From Phormidium tenue FACHB-1050 (GTDB lineage: Bacteria > Cyanobacteriota > Cyanobacteriia > Pseudanabaenales > Pseudanabaenaceae), in NCBI RefSeq assembly GCF_014696925.1, contig NZ_JACJQY010000006.1, positions 62,001 through 126,000 of the forward strand: a stretch of DNA of 64,000 nucleotides, given 5' to 3'. Shown one piece after another: positions 26,238 to 34,995 of this stretch; the stretch's first letter is position 1; the number at the start of each line of letters is the position of its first letter. The position numbers and the translations under genes are program-made. The notes under the pieces were generated by a model. It did no database searches. It worked only from the letters and a program-made list of their open reading frames with translations, and was not told where the DNA came from.

Positions 26238-26957
26238 TAAAGTCACAAAAGTCACAATTACAACCAGAAAAATTATGCTGGTTATAGTAGTACCTAAACC
26301 AAAGCCCCCATTTGCAGTAGGTTGGGATAACAGATCGCCGATGGATGCGCCGAGGGGACGAGTCAAGATATAAGCTAACCAAAAGGCTAAGATTCCATTC
26401 ATGCGAAAGTATTGATAACTTATGGTGATAATAGCGATCGCAGTGCCAAATATTAGTGCTGCTTGGGTATAACCTAGCTTCAAAGTCTCAGCAAGAAGAT
26501 CTCCTGTTGCTGTACCCAAGGCAAATGTAAATAAAATAGCTGCCCAGTAGAAGAGCTCTCGTTTAGCTGTATTGATAGAATGCATGGCTAAAGTCTTTTC
26601 GGTGAAATACCAGAAACCAAAAATCACGGATAGTACGACACTAAATGAGATCGTAGTTGTCACCAAACTAATACTAAAGATATCTATCAAACTATCTGTA
26701 ATTAATGTACCAGTCACGCTCATAAAAACGACTACAATCCAATAGCTCACGGGTATATAGCGTTTAAGTCTAAACTGATTCAAAAGTAACATTAGTAATA
26801 TGCCGCTCATAATATAGGATGTATTGACTAAGCCAAGTTTCATCTCCATATTCAAATAATCAGCCGCAGTTTCACCTACCGTAGTTGCCAAAATCTTAAT
26901 AATCCAGAAAGCAACTGTAACCTCTGGAACTCTGTTTAACACTTTTTGCATAATCAT
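26184..26957 (-). CDS. DUF347-repeat membrane protein (COG4705-like)
   Basis: 257 residues, eight or so hydrophobic segments in four repeats. Each repeat carries a motif like KILATTVGETAADYLN, TGTLITDSL, LGTATGDLL and TRPLGASIGDLL: a pattern of Thr/Gly then Asp within the membrane. This is the DUF347 repeat family, of unknown substrate. The gene is tail-to-tail with the kinase gene and overlaps it by 54 bp. A paralogue is at 29106. Start is ATG at 26957, or 26951. A transport or stress role beside two-component genes is inferred. Confidence 0.82.
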   Translation of the reverse strand: MIMQKVLNRVPEVTVAFWIIKILATTVGETAADYLNMEMKLGLVNTSYIMSGILLMLLLNQFRLKRYIPVSYWIVVVFMSVTGTLITDSLIDIFSISLVTTTISFSVVLSVIFGFWYFTEKTLAMHSINTAKRELFYWAAILFTFALGTATGDLLAETLKLGYTQAALIFGTAIAIITISYQYFRMNGILAFWLAYILTRPLGASIGDLLSQPTANGGFGLGTTITSIIFLVVIVTFVTLLTLNQKRQRNGKATTNS

Positions 26958-27049
26958 AGTATTTTTTCTGGTTGATTTTTAAAATTGCCTAAGTATTGAG
27001 TTTTAATTAGGAATAAATAGAGTAATTTCTTATTCACCCCAAGTGAAAT

Positions 27050-28228
27050 TTAAATTGCAAACCTTTTACTTGCCCAGAGTAATAGAAACGTTGCTATTAG
27101 AGAGCAACTAGAAGAGAAACCAAAGGCACTTGTAGCGCCAAATCTCTCATAGAGCCAACCAAAGATAATCGAAGCTGGTAACAGCATTAAACCACTCACT
27201 AAATTAAACCAACCATAGGCTGTTCCCAACAAGGATGTAGGAGCTAGATCGGCGACCAGTGCTTTTTCTACACCTTCAGTAGCTGCTAGAAATATTCCAT
27301 AAAATGCGAACAATCCAAAAATTACTATGGGAGTAGATGAACTTAATAGTCCTAAGCAAATGTAAAATAAGCCATAAGATAACCATCCCATCGTAATTAG
27401 GCGAATACGACCAAATCGATCAGATAGTGCTGAAAGTGGTGTGGAAAATAAGGCGGCAATTGCCGAAATAGTCGCCCAAGCCAAAGGTACTTGCACTTCT
27501 GATAAACCTAACTCTTTGGCTCTAAGAAGCAAAAACATATTAGATGAGTTGCCAAGAGTGAAGATTGCCACAGCTAAAAGATAGCGTTTAAAGTTAACTG
27601 GTAGTTCCTTAAAGTTCCAACTAAATCTTCTATTTCCTGATTGAACTACTGTTGCCTGAGGCTCTTGAATCAGTAGAGACATTCCGAAACAGAGTGTGGC
27701 AGGAATAATCGAAATCAGAAATAGGTCTTTAATTTTGTAACCAAATCCTAGAAGTAAAGCGGCTAAGATTGGACCGATTACAGCTCCCGCATTATCCATG
27801 CCACGATGCAGACCAAAAGCTAAACCACGGTTTTCTGGAGAAACACTTGCCGCTAACATGGCATCTCTAGGAGAACTTCGTAAACCTTTGCCCACACGGT
27901 CAATCATGCGAATAAACAAGACTCCCACCCAATTGTTAGCAATTAAGACCAATGGGCGGCTAAACCCAGCTAAGCTGTAGCCGAGAATTATCCAAGGCTT
28001 GGCAGAATTAGTGAGATCCATGATTATTCCAGACAACAGCTTTAGAAAGCTACTGGTGGCTTCAGCAATACCCTCAATGATCCCTAAAGATTTTGGACCA
28101 ACCATAAATACTGATGCCAAATACACAGGAATCAGTGGATAGAGCATATCGCTGGCGGTATCGTTTAAAAGACTGATTAATCCGATCAGCCACACATTAG
28201 GAGGCAGTCGTCGTAACGTAGTGAGCAA
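27050..28228 (-). CDS. MFS transporter
   Basis: 392 residues with about twelve membrane helices. The N-terminal half has the MFS loop DRVGKGLRSSPRDAM and the second half SALSDRFGRIRLITMG. NDTASDMLYPLIPVYL at the N-terminus is typical of bacterial drug or metal MFS exporters. The start is TTG at 28228, supported by an AGGA ribosome-binding sequence 8 bp upstream; no ATG is available near. The gene follows the PepSY gene by about 130 bp, with a hairpin between them. The substrate is unknown. Confidence 0.85.
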   Translation of the reverse strand: MLTTLRRLPPNVWLIGLISLLNDTASDMLYPLIPVYLASVFMVGPKSLGIIEGIAEATSSFLKLLSGIIMDLTNSAKPWIILGYSLAGFSRPLVLIANNWVGVLFIRMIDRVGKGLRSSPRDAMLAASVSPENRGLAFGLHRGMDNAGAVIGPILAALLLGFGYKIKDLFLISIIPATLCFGMSLLIQEPQATVVQSGNRRFSWNFKELPVNFKRYLLAVAIFTLGNSSNMFLLLRAKELGLSEVQVPLAWATISAIAALFSTPLSALSDRFGRIRLITMGWLSYGLFYICLGLLSSSTPIVIFGLFAFYGIFLAATEGVEKALVADLAPTSLLGTAYGWFNLVSGLMLLPASIIFGWLYERFGATSAFGFSSSCSLIATFLLLWASKRFAI

Positions 28229-28271
28229 AATTAAATTCCTAGATGATTCACTAAATCATGATAAGAGTTTC

Positions 28272-28308
28272 TAACTTATTAACGTTAGGCAGAAACGTTA
28301 ATAAGTTA
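28272..28308 (-). terminator. Hairpin after the PepSY gene
   Basis: TAACTTATTAACGTT and its exact complement AACGTTAATAAGTTA are separated by 7 bases, a perfect 15-bp stem. It lies downstream of the leftward PepSY gene and upstream of the MFS gene, probably terminating the former. Confidence 0.6.
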
Positions 28309-28359
28309 TTCTCATATTCAACAATCTAGACTGGATTTGTGAAGTGTCAACCTAACTTG

Positions 28360-28851
28360 CTATTTAGCCATATCATCATTGGTTTCGCCATCACCATCGC
28401 CCATCCCAGTTTCGGAAACTTGAATGCTACTGCGAATGTGATTACTTTCACTTCCCTCATTGTTCAGACTGTCGGTATACAGAACACGACCGTTACCAGC
28501 ATCGACTTTAACTTCCTGCTGAGCGATCGCAACAGAATAAACAAGACTGCCATCCTCATTTTCCAACTTCACAGAAGTTGCCTTGCCAGCGACAGTAGCT
28601 TCTGCGGCTTGTTGTGCTTGCTGAGGTGTGATTTTTGCCAAAGCGCGAAGTTTGGCTGACTGATTTGCATCGATTAGATCGTCTCTCGATTCACCAGTCT
28701 CGCGAGTTTCAGACATTTCGCGTTCGGCAACTTCTATAGCTGCTGGTTTGGTGGCTTGCATGGGGATAGCACGAGCAGCTTTTGCCAAACCACCAATACC
28801 GACTAGTCCGACTAGAGTCGCAACTAGAATTGCCTTTGTCGAAGTTTTCAT
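28360..28851 (-). CDS. Exported PepSY-domain protein
   Basis: 163 residues from ATG at 28851; a GTG one codon earlier is possible. The signal peptide is ILVATLVGLVGIGGLAKAA. Residues about 70-135 form one PepSY unit: ITPQQAQQAAEATVAGKAT, then NEDGSLVYSVAI and VKVDAGNGRVLY. PepSY domains modulate secreted enzymes or bind metals or other ligands; the function here is not known. The C-terminus is acidic and low complexity (GMGDGDGETNDDM). It is divergent from the DUF347 gene, across a long inverted repeat. Confidence 0.85.
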   Translation of the reverse strand: MKTSTKAILVATLVGLVGIGGLAKAARAIPMQATKPAAIEVAEREMSETRETGESRDDLIDANQSAKLRALAKITPQQAQQAAEATVAGKATSVKLENEDGSLVYSVAIAQQEVKVDAGNGRVLYTDSLNNEGSESNHIRSSIQVSETGMGDGDGETNDDMAK

Positions 28852-28883
28852 CACAAGTAACCTTGATTTATTGGTTTACGTTT

Positions 28884-29039
28884 CAAACTATAGAGATAAA
28901 TAATCAAGAAGTTTGAAAGTTCGTATTCAAAACGCAAAAAGGAAATGTCTTGGTTGGAATAGTGATTGCTAAGCTATGAAATGAAATCAATAAATATGGG
29001 ACTCTTTCTAAGTTCTTGATTATTTATCTCTATAGTTTG
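28884..29039. repeat. 27-bp perfect inverted repeat in a divergent promoter region
   Basis: Bases 28884-28910 (starting CAAACTATAGAGATAAATAA) recur exactly as the reverse complement at 29013-29039, with 102 bp between. Beyond the core, an imperfect GTTTGAAAG/CTTAGAAAG extension continues inwards. The pepSY and DUF347 genes thus read out of mirror-image sequence, which could give identical promoters or operators to both. It could also be the termini of a small insertion; no target duplication is visible. Confidence 0.7.
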
Positions 29040-29105
29040 TCTCATCACACAATATGAAGTTCAATTTGATGAGTGATTGTTCCAGATGAGACGAAATATG
29101 AAAAG

Positions 29106-29864
29106 ATGAATAGGAAACAGAAAGATATTCTCAGTAAGGTTCCAGAAGTAATTTTGATCTTTTGGGTTATAAAAATCCTCGCTACAACCCTTGGCGAGAC
29201 TGGAGGAGATTTTGTCTCAATGTCAATGAACCTTGGCTATCTCGTCAGTACGGTCATCTTTACAGCCATATTTATCGTTGCGGTAATCGCTCAGGTTTTT
29301 GCAAAAAAATTCCATCCTATCCTTTACTGGGTAACGATTATTGCAACAACAACAGTGGGAACGACATTAGCGGATTTCGTGGATCGTTCCCTTGGTATCG
29401 GTTATGCGGGTGGGACGACAATATTGCTTATCTTGCTCTTTAGCTCGTTATTTATTTGGTATCGCACGCTTGGTTCGATCGCTGTTGATACTGTAAGTAC
29501 GCCTAGATCTGAAATGTTCTATTGGGTCACAATCATGTTTTCTCAAACCTTGGGTACTGCGCTTGGTGATTGGACAGCCGATACCGCAGGGCTTGGGTAT
29601 AGTGGTGGAGCTATATTGTTTGGGTCAATGTTGGTTGCGATCGCGATCATGTATTACCGAACAAATATATCGCGAACCATGTTGTTTTGGGCAGGATTCA
29701 TCCTTACCAGACCCCTTGGCGCGGTTGTCGGCGACTTTCTAGACAAACCTATAAGCAAAGGTGGTTTGGAGTTAAGCCGCTCCACAGCGTCAGTCACGCT
29801 TCTCGTGTTAATTGTGGCGTGTATCTTTATCTTTCCGCAGAAACCAGCAAAACAAAGACATTGA
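29106..29864 (+). CDS. DUF347-repeat membrane protein, second copy
   Basis: 252 residues from ATG at 29106; a GTG at 29073 would add 11 residues. Repeated motifs KILATTLGETGGDF, TTVGTTLADFVD, QTLGTALGDWTA and TRPLGAVVGDFLD mark four DUF347 repeats with about eight membrane helices. It is clearly related to the protein at 26184. It is divergent from a PepSY gene across a 27-bp inverted repeat and followed by uppP in the same direction. Function is unknown; the pair flanking MFS and PepSY genes suggests an envelope or metal stress set. Confidence 0.82.
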   Translation: MNRKQKDILSKVPEVILIFWVIKILATTLGETGGDFVSMSMNLGYLVSTVIFTAIFIVAVIAQVFAKKFHPILYWVTIIATTTVGTTLADFVDRSLGIGYAGGTTILLILLFSSLFIWYRTLGSIAVDTVSTPRSEMFYWVTIMFSQTLGTALGDWTADTAGLGYSGGAILFGSMLVAIAIMYYRTNISRTMLFWAGFILTRPLGAVVGDFLDKPISKGGLELSRSTASVTLLVLIVACIFIFPQKPAKQRH

Positions 29865-29939
29865 GTTCTGAATGAATGTGATTCGGTTAATGTTGACACC
29901 TAATGCTTTTCTACTTATTAAATACTCTCTTTAAAAATT

Positions 29940-30821
29940 ATGTTATTGACTGCGATCGCTTCTTCTGAGACTGTAGACCTTGGATTCGTGCAATTAGGTT
30001 ATCTTAAAGTAATTTTCTTGGGAATTGTGCAGGGAATTACCGAACTATTACCCATTAGTAGCACTGCTCACCTCCGCATTGTCCCCAGTTTACTCGGATG
30101 GCAAGACCCTGGTTCCGTATTTTCCGCAGCTATGCAGCTTGCTAGTTTAGGTGCAGTTTTAGCTTATTTTTGGCAAGATATTAAAAGCTTAGTTGGTAGT
30201 TCGATCCGCGCGATCGCACATCAAGATTATCAATCTAAATCTTTCCGCTTAACTTTAGGACTATTGATTGGTACTATTCCCATTGGTATCGCAGGACTAT
30301 TACTAAAAAAGACCCTAAATGCCCCTAATTCTCCTTTGCGTAGTCTTATAGTTATTGGCTGTGCATCTATTTTTATGGCTTTATTACTAGCGATCGCTGA
30401 GTTGCGAGGTAAAAGAGAAAGGAATTTTGAGAAACTTACATTTTTAGATGGACTATGGGTAGGAATTGCTCAAGCCTTTGCCTTAATCCCTGGAGTATCT
30501 CGTTCTGGTTCTACCTTAACGGCAGGATTATTTTTGAATATGGAAAGAGAAACTGCGGCTCGATTCTCATTTCTGTTAGGACTACCTGCAATTATTCTGG
30601 CAGGAGCAGTAGAGTTACACGCTTTAAGCAAAGCTGGATTAGACCTAAATGGCTGGTTAATTCTTGGGGCAGGTTTAACCTCTGCTAGCATATCCGCATT
30701 TCTGGCTATTTTTGGACTGCTCCGATACTTAGAGAAGCGAAGTACTTGGTTCTTTGTTTGGTATCGCCTAGTAATGGGATTATTTTTATTGATTGGTTCA
30801 GTAATGGGCTTTCTTCGCTGA
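29940..30821 (+). CDS. uppP: Undecaprenyl-diphosphate phosphatase
   Basis: 293 residues, typical BacA/UppP. The conserved QGITELLPISSTAHLRI (about 31-47) and PGVSRSGSTLTAGLF (about 185-199) form the active site in the membrane. Enzymes of this family dephosphorylate undecaprenyl diphosphate on the periplasmic side, recycling the carrier for peptidoglycan and other glycans, and give bacitracin resistance when abundant. Start is ATG at 29940. It lies 75 bp after the DUF347 gene and is followed by a small gene and a PAP2 phosphatase, also able in principle to act on this lipid. Confidence 0.93.
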   Translation: MLLTAIASSETVDLGFVQLGYLKVIFLGIVQGITELLPISSTAHLRIVPSLLGWQDPGSVFSAAMQLASLGAVLAYFWQDIKSLVGSSIRAIAHQDYQSKSFRLTLGLLIGTIPIGIAGLLLKKTLNAPNSPLRSLIVIGCASIFMALLLAIAELRGKRERNFEKLTFLDGLWVGIAQAFALIPGVSRSGSTLTAGLFLNMERETAARFSFLLGLPAIILAGAVELHALSKAGLDLNGWLILGAGLTSASISAFLAIFGLLRYLEKRSTWFFVWYRLVMGLFLLIGSVMGFLR

Positions 30822-30919
30822 AATGTATATGAAAACCATGAGATATTCAATGTCTTGCAGTCTATCGGAGAATCAGGATTTCTTGTAAAAAGATTTTATT
30901 AAAACAGGTGAATTTAACT

Positions 30920-31156
30920 ATGTGCAGTCGAGACAGTTTAGTGCGTAAAAATATTTCAGTCCACATGAAAACATCTAATACTGAAATTGATCAATTAGCA
31001 GAGACTCTAGAAGGCTATTGCTATAGGAACCAAGTTCGTGAATATGGCTTATATCAATCGTTTTTCTTTGAGAAGGAAGCAAATGCCAAGCAATTTTTTA
31101 TTAATGTCTTTCGATTCCCTGAAGTCATCAGCGTTGGTTATGATAAATCCCTATAA
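30920..31156 (+). CDS. Small uncharacterised protein
   Basis: 78 residues from ATG at 30920, with AGGTG about 9 bp upstream; an in-frame GTG at 30908 is the alternative. The sequence is soluble (VREYGLYQSFFFEKEANAK, then FFINVFRFPEVISVGY), with no signal peptide. I do not recognise it. Its position between uppP and a PAP2 phosphatase gene, same strand, suggests co-expression. Confidence 0.5.
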   Translation: MCSRDSLVRKNISVHMKTSNTEIDQLAETLEGYCYRNQVREYGLYQSFFFEKEANAKQFFINVFRFPEVISVGYDKSL

Positions 31157-31278
31157 AAAATCTCCAGATTTATACATAAGAGAAACGGAATTTACAGCAT
31201 TTTCCTGAATTATGGATTTTGGGAAATATTACTTTCCAGTCATTTTTACTTATCAAATAATCAGTCTAAATATTTTCT

Positions 31279-31968
31279 ATGCAGCAATTAGTTAAGGTAT
31301 GGATTAATCGCTTAAATTCTTGGAGCAGTTTTCGCGGTTCTAGTATTGGTCTAGTTAGTTTTGTTGGTTGTCTTGCACTATTAATGGTCTTGGGGTGGCT
31401 GTGTCAAGAGGTCTGGGAAAAAGAAGCTTTTAATTTTGACACTAATATTTTACTTTGGATTCATCAATCAGCAACCCCAATTTTAGATTCAATAATGCTC
31501 AATATTACAGGTTTAGCAGATCCACCAATGGTGGCTGCAATCTTCTTTGGTACTACATTCTGGCTTTGGAGAAAGCGAAAATATTCACAAATAAAAGTAT
31601 TTGCGATCGCCTGTATAGGAGGGCTAGCTCTTAATGTGGGGTTGAAACTCTTTTTTGCTAAACCACGACCTCAACTATGGCATCAACTAATTGTAGAGAC
31701 ATCTTCTAGTTTCCCAAGTGGTCATGCTCTTGGAGCAATGGTTGTATATGGATTTTTAGCATATCTATTAGCAACGGAATTCCCTCGATCTTCTCGATTA
31801 ATTTATGCTGTAATGACTGGATTAATTTTATTGATTGGCTTAAGCCGTCTATATTTGGGAGTTCACTGGTTGACAGATGTGATTGCAGGTTATTTGGTCG
31901 GATTTTTGTGGGTGATTACTTGTATCTCGATCCTGAAATGTAATTTATCATCTCATGATGAAAATTAA
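31279..31968 (+). CDS. PAP2-family lipid phosphatase
   Basis: 229 residues with about six membrane helices. The three PAP2 motifs are present: KLFFAKPRPQ, SSFPSGHALG and SRLYLGVHWLTDVIAG, with the catalytic His residues of motifs 2 and 3. Such enzymes hydrolyse phosphatidate, phosphatidylglycerophosphate or undecaprenyl diphosphate. Proximity to uppP suggests carrier-lipid recycling, but phospholipid turnover is equally possible. Start is ATG at 31279. Confidence 0.9.
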   Translation: MQQLVKVWINRLNSWSSFRGSSIGLVSFVGCLALLMVLGWLCQEVWEKEAFNFDTNILLWIHQSATPILDSIMLNITGLADPPMVAAIFFGTTFWLWRKRKYSQIKVFAIACIGGLALNVGLKLFFAKPRPQLWHQLIVETSSSFPSGHALGAMVVYGFLAYLLATEFPRSSRLIYAVMTGLILLIGLSRLYLGVHWLTDVIAGYLVGFLWVITCISILKCNLSSHDEN

Positions 31969-32097
31969 TTTTGCTTATTGCATTGGATTAATTGCCAGCC
32001 AATGTTTGGCTTACTGCTGTAATTAGTTTTTTGACAGATATTGTTAGCTTTATGCTTGAGCCACAACTTTATATATGTGAAACTGCATAATATTGAA
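31969..32097. other. Intergenic stretch before the 2OG-oxygenase gene
   Basis: No gene seen. The gap as a whole extends to 32219 and includes a TTTCAT direct repeat at 32098-32114 and a possible TAGAAT -10 box about 10 bp after it. Confidence 0.4.
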
Positions 32098-32114
32098 TTT
32101 CATCCTGATTTCAT
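32098..32114 (+). promoter_or_regulatory. TTTCAT-N5-TTTCAT box before the 2OG-oxygenase gene
   Basis: TTTCAT CCTGA TTTCAT, both half-sites exact, 11-bp period as expected for an OmpR-type regulator. TAGAAT follows 10 bp after the box. The box is 105 bp before the ATG at 32220. Confidence 0.6.
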
Positions 32115-32219
32115 TTTCTTGATCTAGAATACAATCATTAATTTAAGACCCATATTAGAAAAGCTATCAATCACACGCAAGGTATATAAATACGAATGAA
32201 TGTGAGACTTGTATAAACA

Positions 32220-32828
32220 ATGACAACGCAGAGAGATGACTGGTTTCCTACTCCGATTTGGCACTTTGATATTCCAAATTATGAGCAGTTAAACAAAAAA
32301 TTACTTCAAGCAATTTATGTTGAAAAGCAAAAAGACAATCAAGGTGTCAGTTGGTCAAATGGAATAGGATGGCATAGCAAAGACTATTTACATCAACGTC
32401 CAGAATTTCAAGATATTGCCCAAATCATCGTAAATAATGCACTAGAGTCTGGAGAAGAAATTGGCTTTGACCTGAAAAGGTTCACAATGATCCTTGGGAA
32501 TTGTTGGGCAGTTGTAAATCCAAAGTTTGCCTTTAATTTTGTACACAATCACCCTAACTCAGTACTTAGTGGAGTCTATTATGTGAAAGCTGCCGAAAAC
32601 TGCGGCGGTATTTTCTTTAAAGATTCTCGTGATGTTGCTCATATGTTTATGCCAGCACTTACCGAACTGACTCCTTGGACGCTCCAAAAAATTACTTATA
32701 AAGCAACAGAAGGTAAGATGATAATTTTTCCAAGTTGGTTAAATCATGGTGTAGAACCAAATCTCAGCGATGAAGAGCGTGTTTGCATTAGCTTTAATAT
32801 CAGTATGACTTATTTGACATCAGTATAA
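32220..32828 (+). CDS. Putative 2OG-Fe(II) oxygenase
   Basis: 202 residues resembling the small putative 2OG-Fe(II) oxygenase family (TIGR02466 type). The N-terminal FPTPIWHFDIP is characteristic; then NCWAVVNPKF, the iron-binding HNHPNSVLSGVYYV and GGIFFKD, and distal FPSWLNHGVEPN with the last His, and ERVCISFNI with the possible 2OG-binding Arg. The substrate is unknown. The gene is monocistronic-looking, has a TTTCAT box upstream and lies before a two-component pair. Confidence 0.8.
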   Translation: MTTQRDDWFPTPIWHFDIPNYEQLNKKLLQAIYVEKQKDNQGVSWSNGIGWHSKDYLHQRPEFQDIAQIIVNNALESGEEIGFDLKRFTMILGNCWAVVNPKFAFNFVHNHPNSVLSGVYYVKAAENCGGIFFKDSRDVAHMFMPALTELTPWTLQKITYKATEGKMIIFPSWLNHGVEPNLSDEERVCISFNISMTYLTSV

Positions 32829-32887
32829 ATTTAGGGTTTTAGGATGGTTAGAACGAAGATCTACTCATTCTAAAAATTAAAAATCAT

Positions 32888-33577
32888 ATGAGAATTTTGC
32901 TAGTTGAAGATGAAGAGGATCTTGGTAAGGCTCTACAACGGAGCTTGAAGCAAGAAAAATATGTTGTTGATTGGGTACAGGATGGTACGGAAGCATGGAG
33001 ATATCTTTCAAGTCCTGAAGTAGATTATGTGTTAGCAATTGTAGATTGGATGTTGCCAAGTTTATCAGGGCTGGAAATATGTAAGCGCTTGAGAGCGCAG
33101 GGTAATTCACTGCCAGTTTTAATGTTGACCGCGAAAGATCAGATGGAAGATCGCGTGATGGGTTTGGATTCAGGGGCGGATGATTACCTCGTTAAGCCGT
33201 TTGGTATGGTTGAACTGATGGCGCGGCTGAGAGCATTGCTACGGAGACCCACTCAAGTTCAGCCGCAAATCTTACAGGTAGGAAATTTGATTCTTGATTA
33301 TGGGAAGTCAACAATTGCGATCGCCAATCAGAGTGCGATCGCTGAAGCAATCATGCTTACAACTAAAGAATTTCAATTATTAGAATACTTTATGCAGCAT
33401 CCTAATCAGATTCTTACCCGTGACCAGATTATGAATCGGCTATGGGAATTTCAATCCGAACCTGCTAGTAATGTCGTAGCAGCACAGATTCGTCTATTAA
33501 GAAAGAAATTAGCAGAATATAGTTGTGATATCGGGATTGAGACAATCTATGGTTGGGGATATCGATTGAATTCATGA
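32888..33577 (+). CDS. OmpR-type response regulator, NrsR/RppA-like
   Basis: 229 residues. Receiver with D53 (IVDWMLPSLSG) and KPF lysine about 103; OmpR-type winged helix from about 130, ending ETIYGWGYRLNS. The beginning (RILLVEDEEDLGKAL) is close to the regulator at 46747, so the two are paralogues, probably both of the Ni/Cu/redox-responsive NrsR/RppA/CopR group. The kinase gene overlaps by four bases (ATGA). DUF2808 genes and an RND adaptor with TTTCAT boxes follow downstream and are candidate targets. Confidence 0.92.
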   Translation: MRILLVEDEEDLGKALQRSLKQEKYVVDWVQDGTEAWRYLSSPEVDYVLAIVDWMLPSLSGLEICKRLRAQGNSLPVLMLTAKDQMEDRVMGLDSGADDYLVKPFGMVELMARLRALLRRPTQVQPQILQVGNLILDYGKSTIAIANQSAIAEAIMLTTKEFQLLEYFMQHPNQILTRDQIMNRLWEFQSEPASNVVAAQIRLLRKKLAEYSCDIGIETIYGWGYRLNS

Positions 33578-34920
33578 ATCACAATAAAATCTTTTTTGGG
33601 GCGCGTTTACATCTTGCAGGTTGGTATGCAGGAGTGATGGGAATCATTTTGACTCTATCAGGAATCGGGATTTATCAGGTGATGGCTCATGCCCATTGGC
33701 AAGCAGTCGATCGCGAGTTAGAGTCCGTAGCGGGGACATTGCATGATAGTTTAGAACCTTTACTAATAGAAATTGATCGCATTTCTCCCAGCGTCCAGCA
33801 AATCCTCCCTAATCTTTGTGTAATTGCTGAAAAATGCGATCGCGAATCGGCTACGCAGCATATTCTAGGAGCAATCCAACAAGAAAGTTTCTATGTATTA
33901 TTCCTTACTCGTTCTGGAACCTTGATTGCCACAGTCGGAAAACCACCCATTGGAATTGTCCCTCGGACTGAACAAAATACTTGGCAAACAATTGAGGATC
34001 GAGAGGGAAATCGCTATCATCAAATCTCCCTTTTACTTAAAAATAATCGTGGGAAATCATGGGGATATCTACAAGTAGGGCGATCGCTGGCTGACTATGA
34101 CCATCATCTCGAACAATCAAAACTGATATTGATCGTGAGTTTACCGATCGCTTTTTTGATTGTTAGTATCGCCAGTTGGTGTTTAGCAGGTATGGCAATG
34201 CGACCTGTATATGCCTCTTATAGTCAAATCCAGCAATTTACGGCTGATGCTGCCCATGAACTGCGGACTCCGCTTGCAGCAATTCGAGCTACAGTTGAAT
34301 CTACTCTTAGTAGTGATGCAATTTCCGAACTAGAGTCAAGAGATGTTCTCCAAACTATCAATCGCCAAGCGGTGCGGCTTTCAGAACTGGTTCAAGATTT
34401 ACTTCTGCTTTCGCGGATGGACTTACAACTAATTACTTTACAAAAGCAGGCTTGTTGTTTAAATGAAATTGTTAGTGATTTAGTTGAAGAAGTCTCGGCA
34501 CTTGCCATCCAGTCAAATATTGATCTAAAACTGAAAATTCCTAATGAATCTGCAATTTATGTCAATGGTAACGAAGATCAACTCTATCGACTAATTCTCA
34601 ATATTCTGATCAATGCGATTCATTACACGCCTGAGCATGGCAAAGTTGAAGTATCTCTTGAGCAAATCGAACACCATGCGATCATCCAAATTCAGGATAA
34701 TGGAATTGGTATAAGTTCCACTGATTTGCCCAATATTTTTGATCGCTTCTATCGTGTAAGTAACGATCGCTCGCGCAAAAAAGGCGGATCGGGACTAGGA
34801 CTGGCGATCGCAGTTGCGATCGCCAAATCTCATGATGGTGATATTCAAGCTAAGAGTGAGCTTACCCAAGGTAGTACATTTACGATCAGGCTTCCTTTGA
34901 TAGAGAAGTTTATAAAATAG
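33574..34920 (+). CDS. Sensor histidine kinase, NrsS/RppB-like
   Basis: 448 residues from ATG at 33574, which overlaps the regulator stop. Membrane helices at about 15-37 and 183-206 bracket a periplasmic sensor containing two Cys (LCVIAEKCD), a feature shared with the other kinase at 47439. H-box FTADAAHELRTPL has H228; N-box LNILINAIHYT, G-boxes NGIGISSTDL and SGLGLAIAVAIA. A repeat of its last about 45 codons occurs downstream at 35500, part of a 713-bp duplication. Confidence 0.92.
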   Translation: MNHNKIFFGARLHLAGWYAGVMGIILTLSGIGIYQVMAHAHWQAVDRELESVAGTLHDSLEPLLIEIDRISPSVQQILPNLCVIAEKCDRESATQHILGAIQQESFYVLFLTRSGTLIATVGKPPIGIVPRTEQNTWQTIEDREGNRYHQISLLLKNNRGKSWGYLQVGRSLADYDHHLEQSKLILIVSLPIAFLIVSIASWCLAGMAMRPVYASYSQIQQFTADAAHELRTPLAAIRATVESTLSSDAISELESRDVLQTINRQAVRLSELVQDLLLLSRMDLQLITLQKQACCLNEIVSDLVEEVSALAIQSNIDLKLKIPNESAIYVNGNEDQLYRLILNILINAIHYTPEHGKVEVSLEQIEHHAIIQIQDNGIGISSTDLPNIFDRFYRVSNDRSRKKGGSGLGLAIAVAIAKSHDGDIQAKSELTQGSTFTIRLPLIEKFIK

Positions 34921-34928
34921 ATTTTGTA

Positions 34929-34945
34929 TTTCATTCCCATTTCAT
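34929..34945 (+). promoter_or_regulatory. TTTCAT-N5-TTTCAT box before the first DUF2808 gene
   Basis: TTTCAT TCCCA TTTCAT, both half-sites exact, 51 bp before the ATG at 34996. CATAGT lies about 10 bp after the second half-site and could be the -10 element, so a regulator here would sit where the -35 should be. Confidence 0.6.
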
Positions 34946-34995
34946 TCTGCTCTGTCATAGTTGAAATGTAAGCATTTGAATTTAAAGAGTCAATC

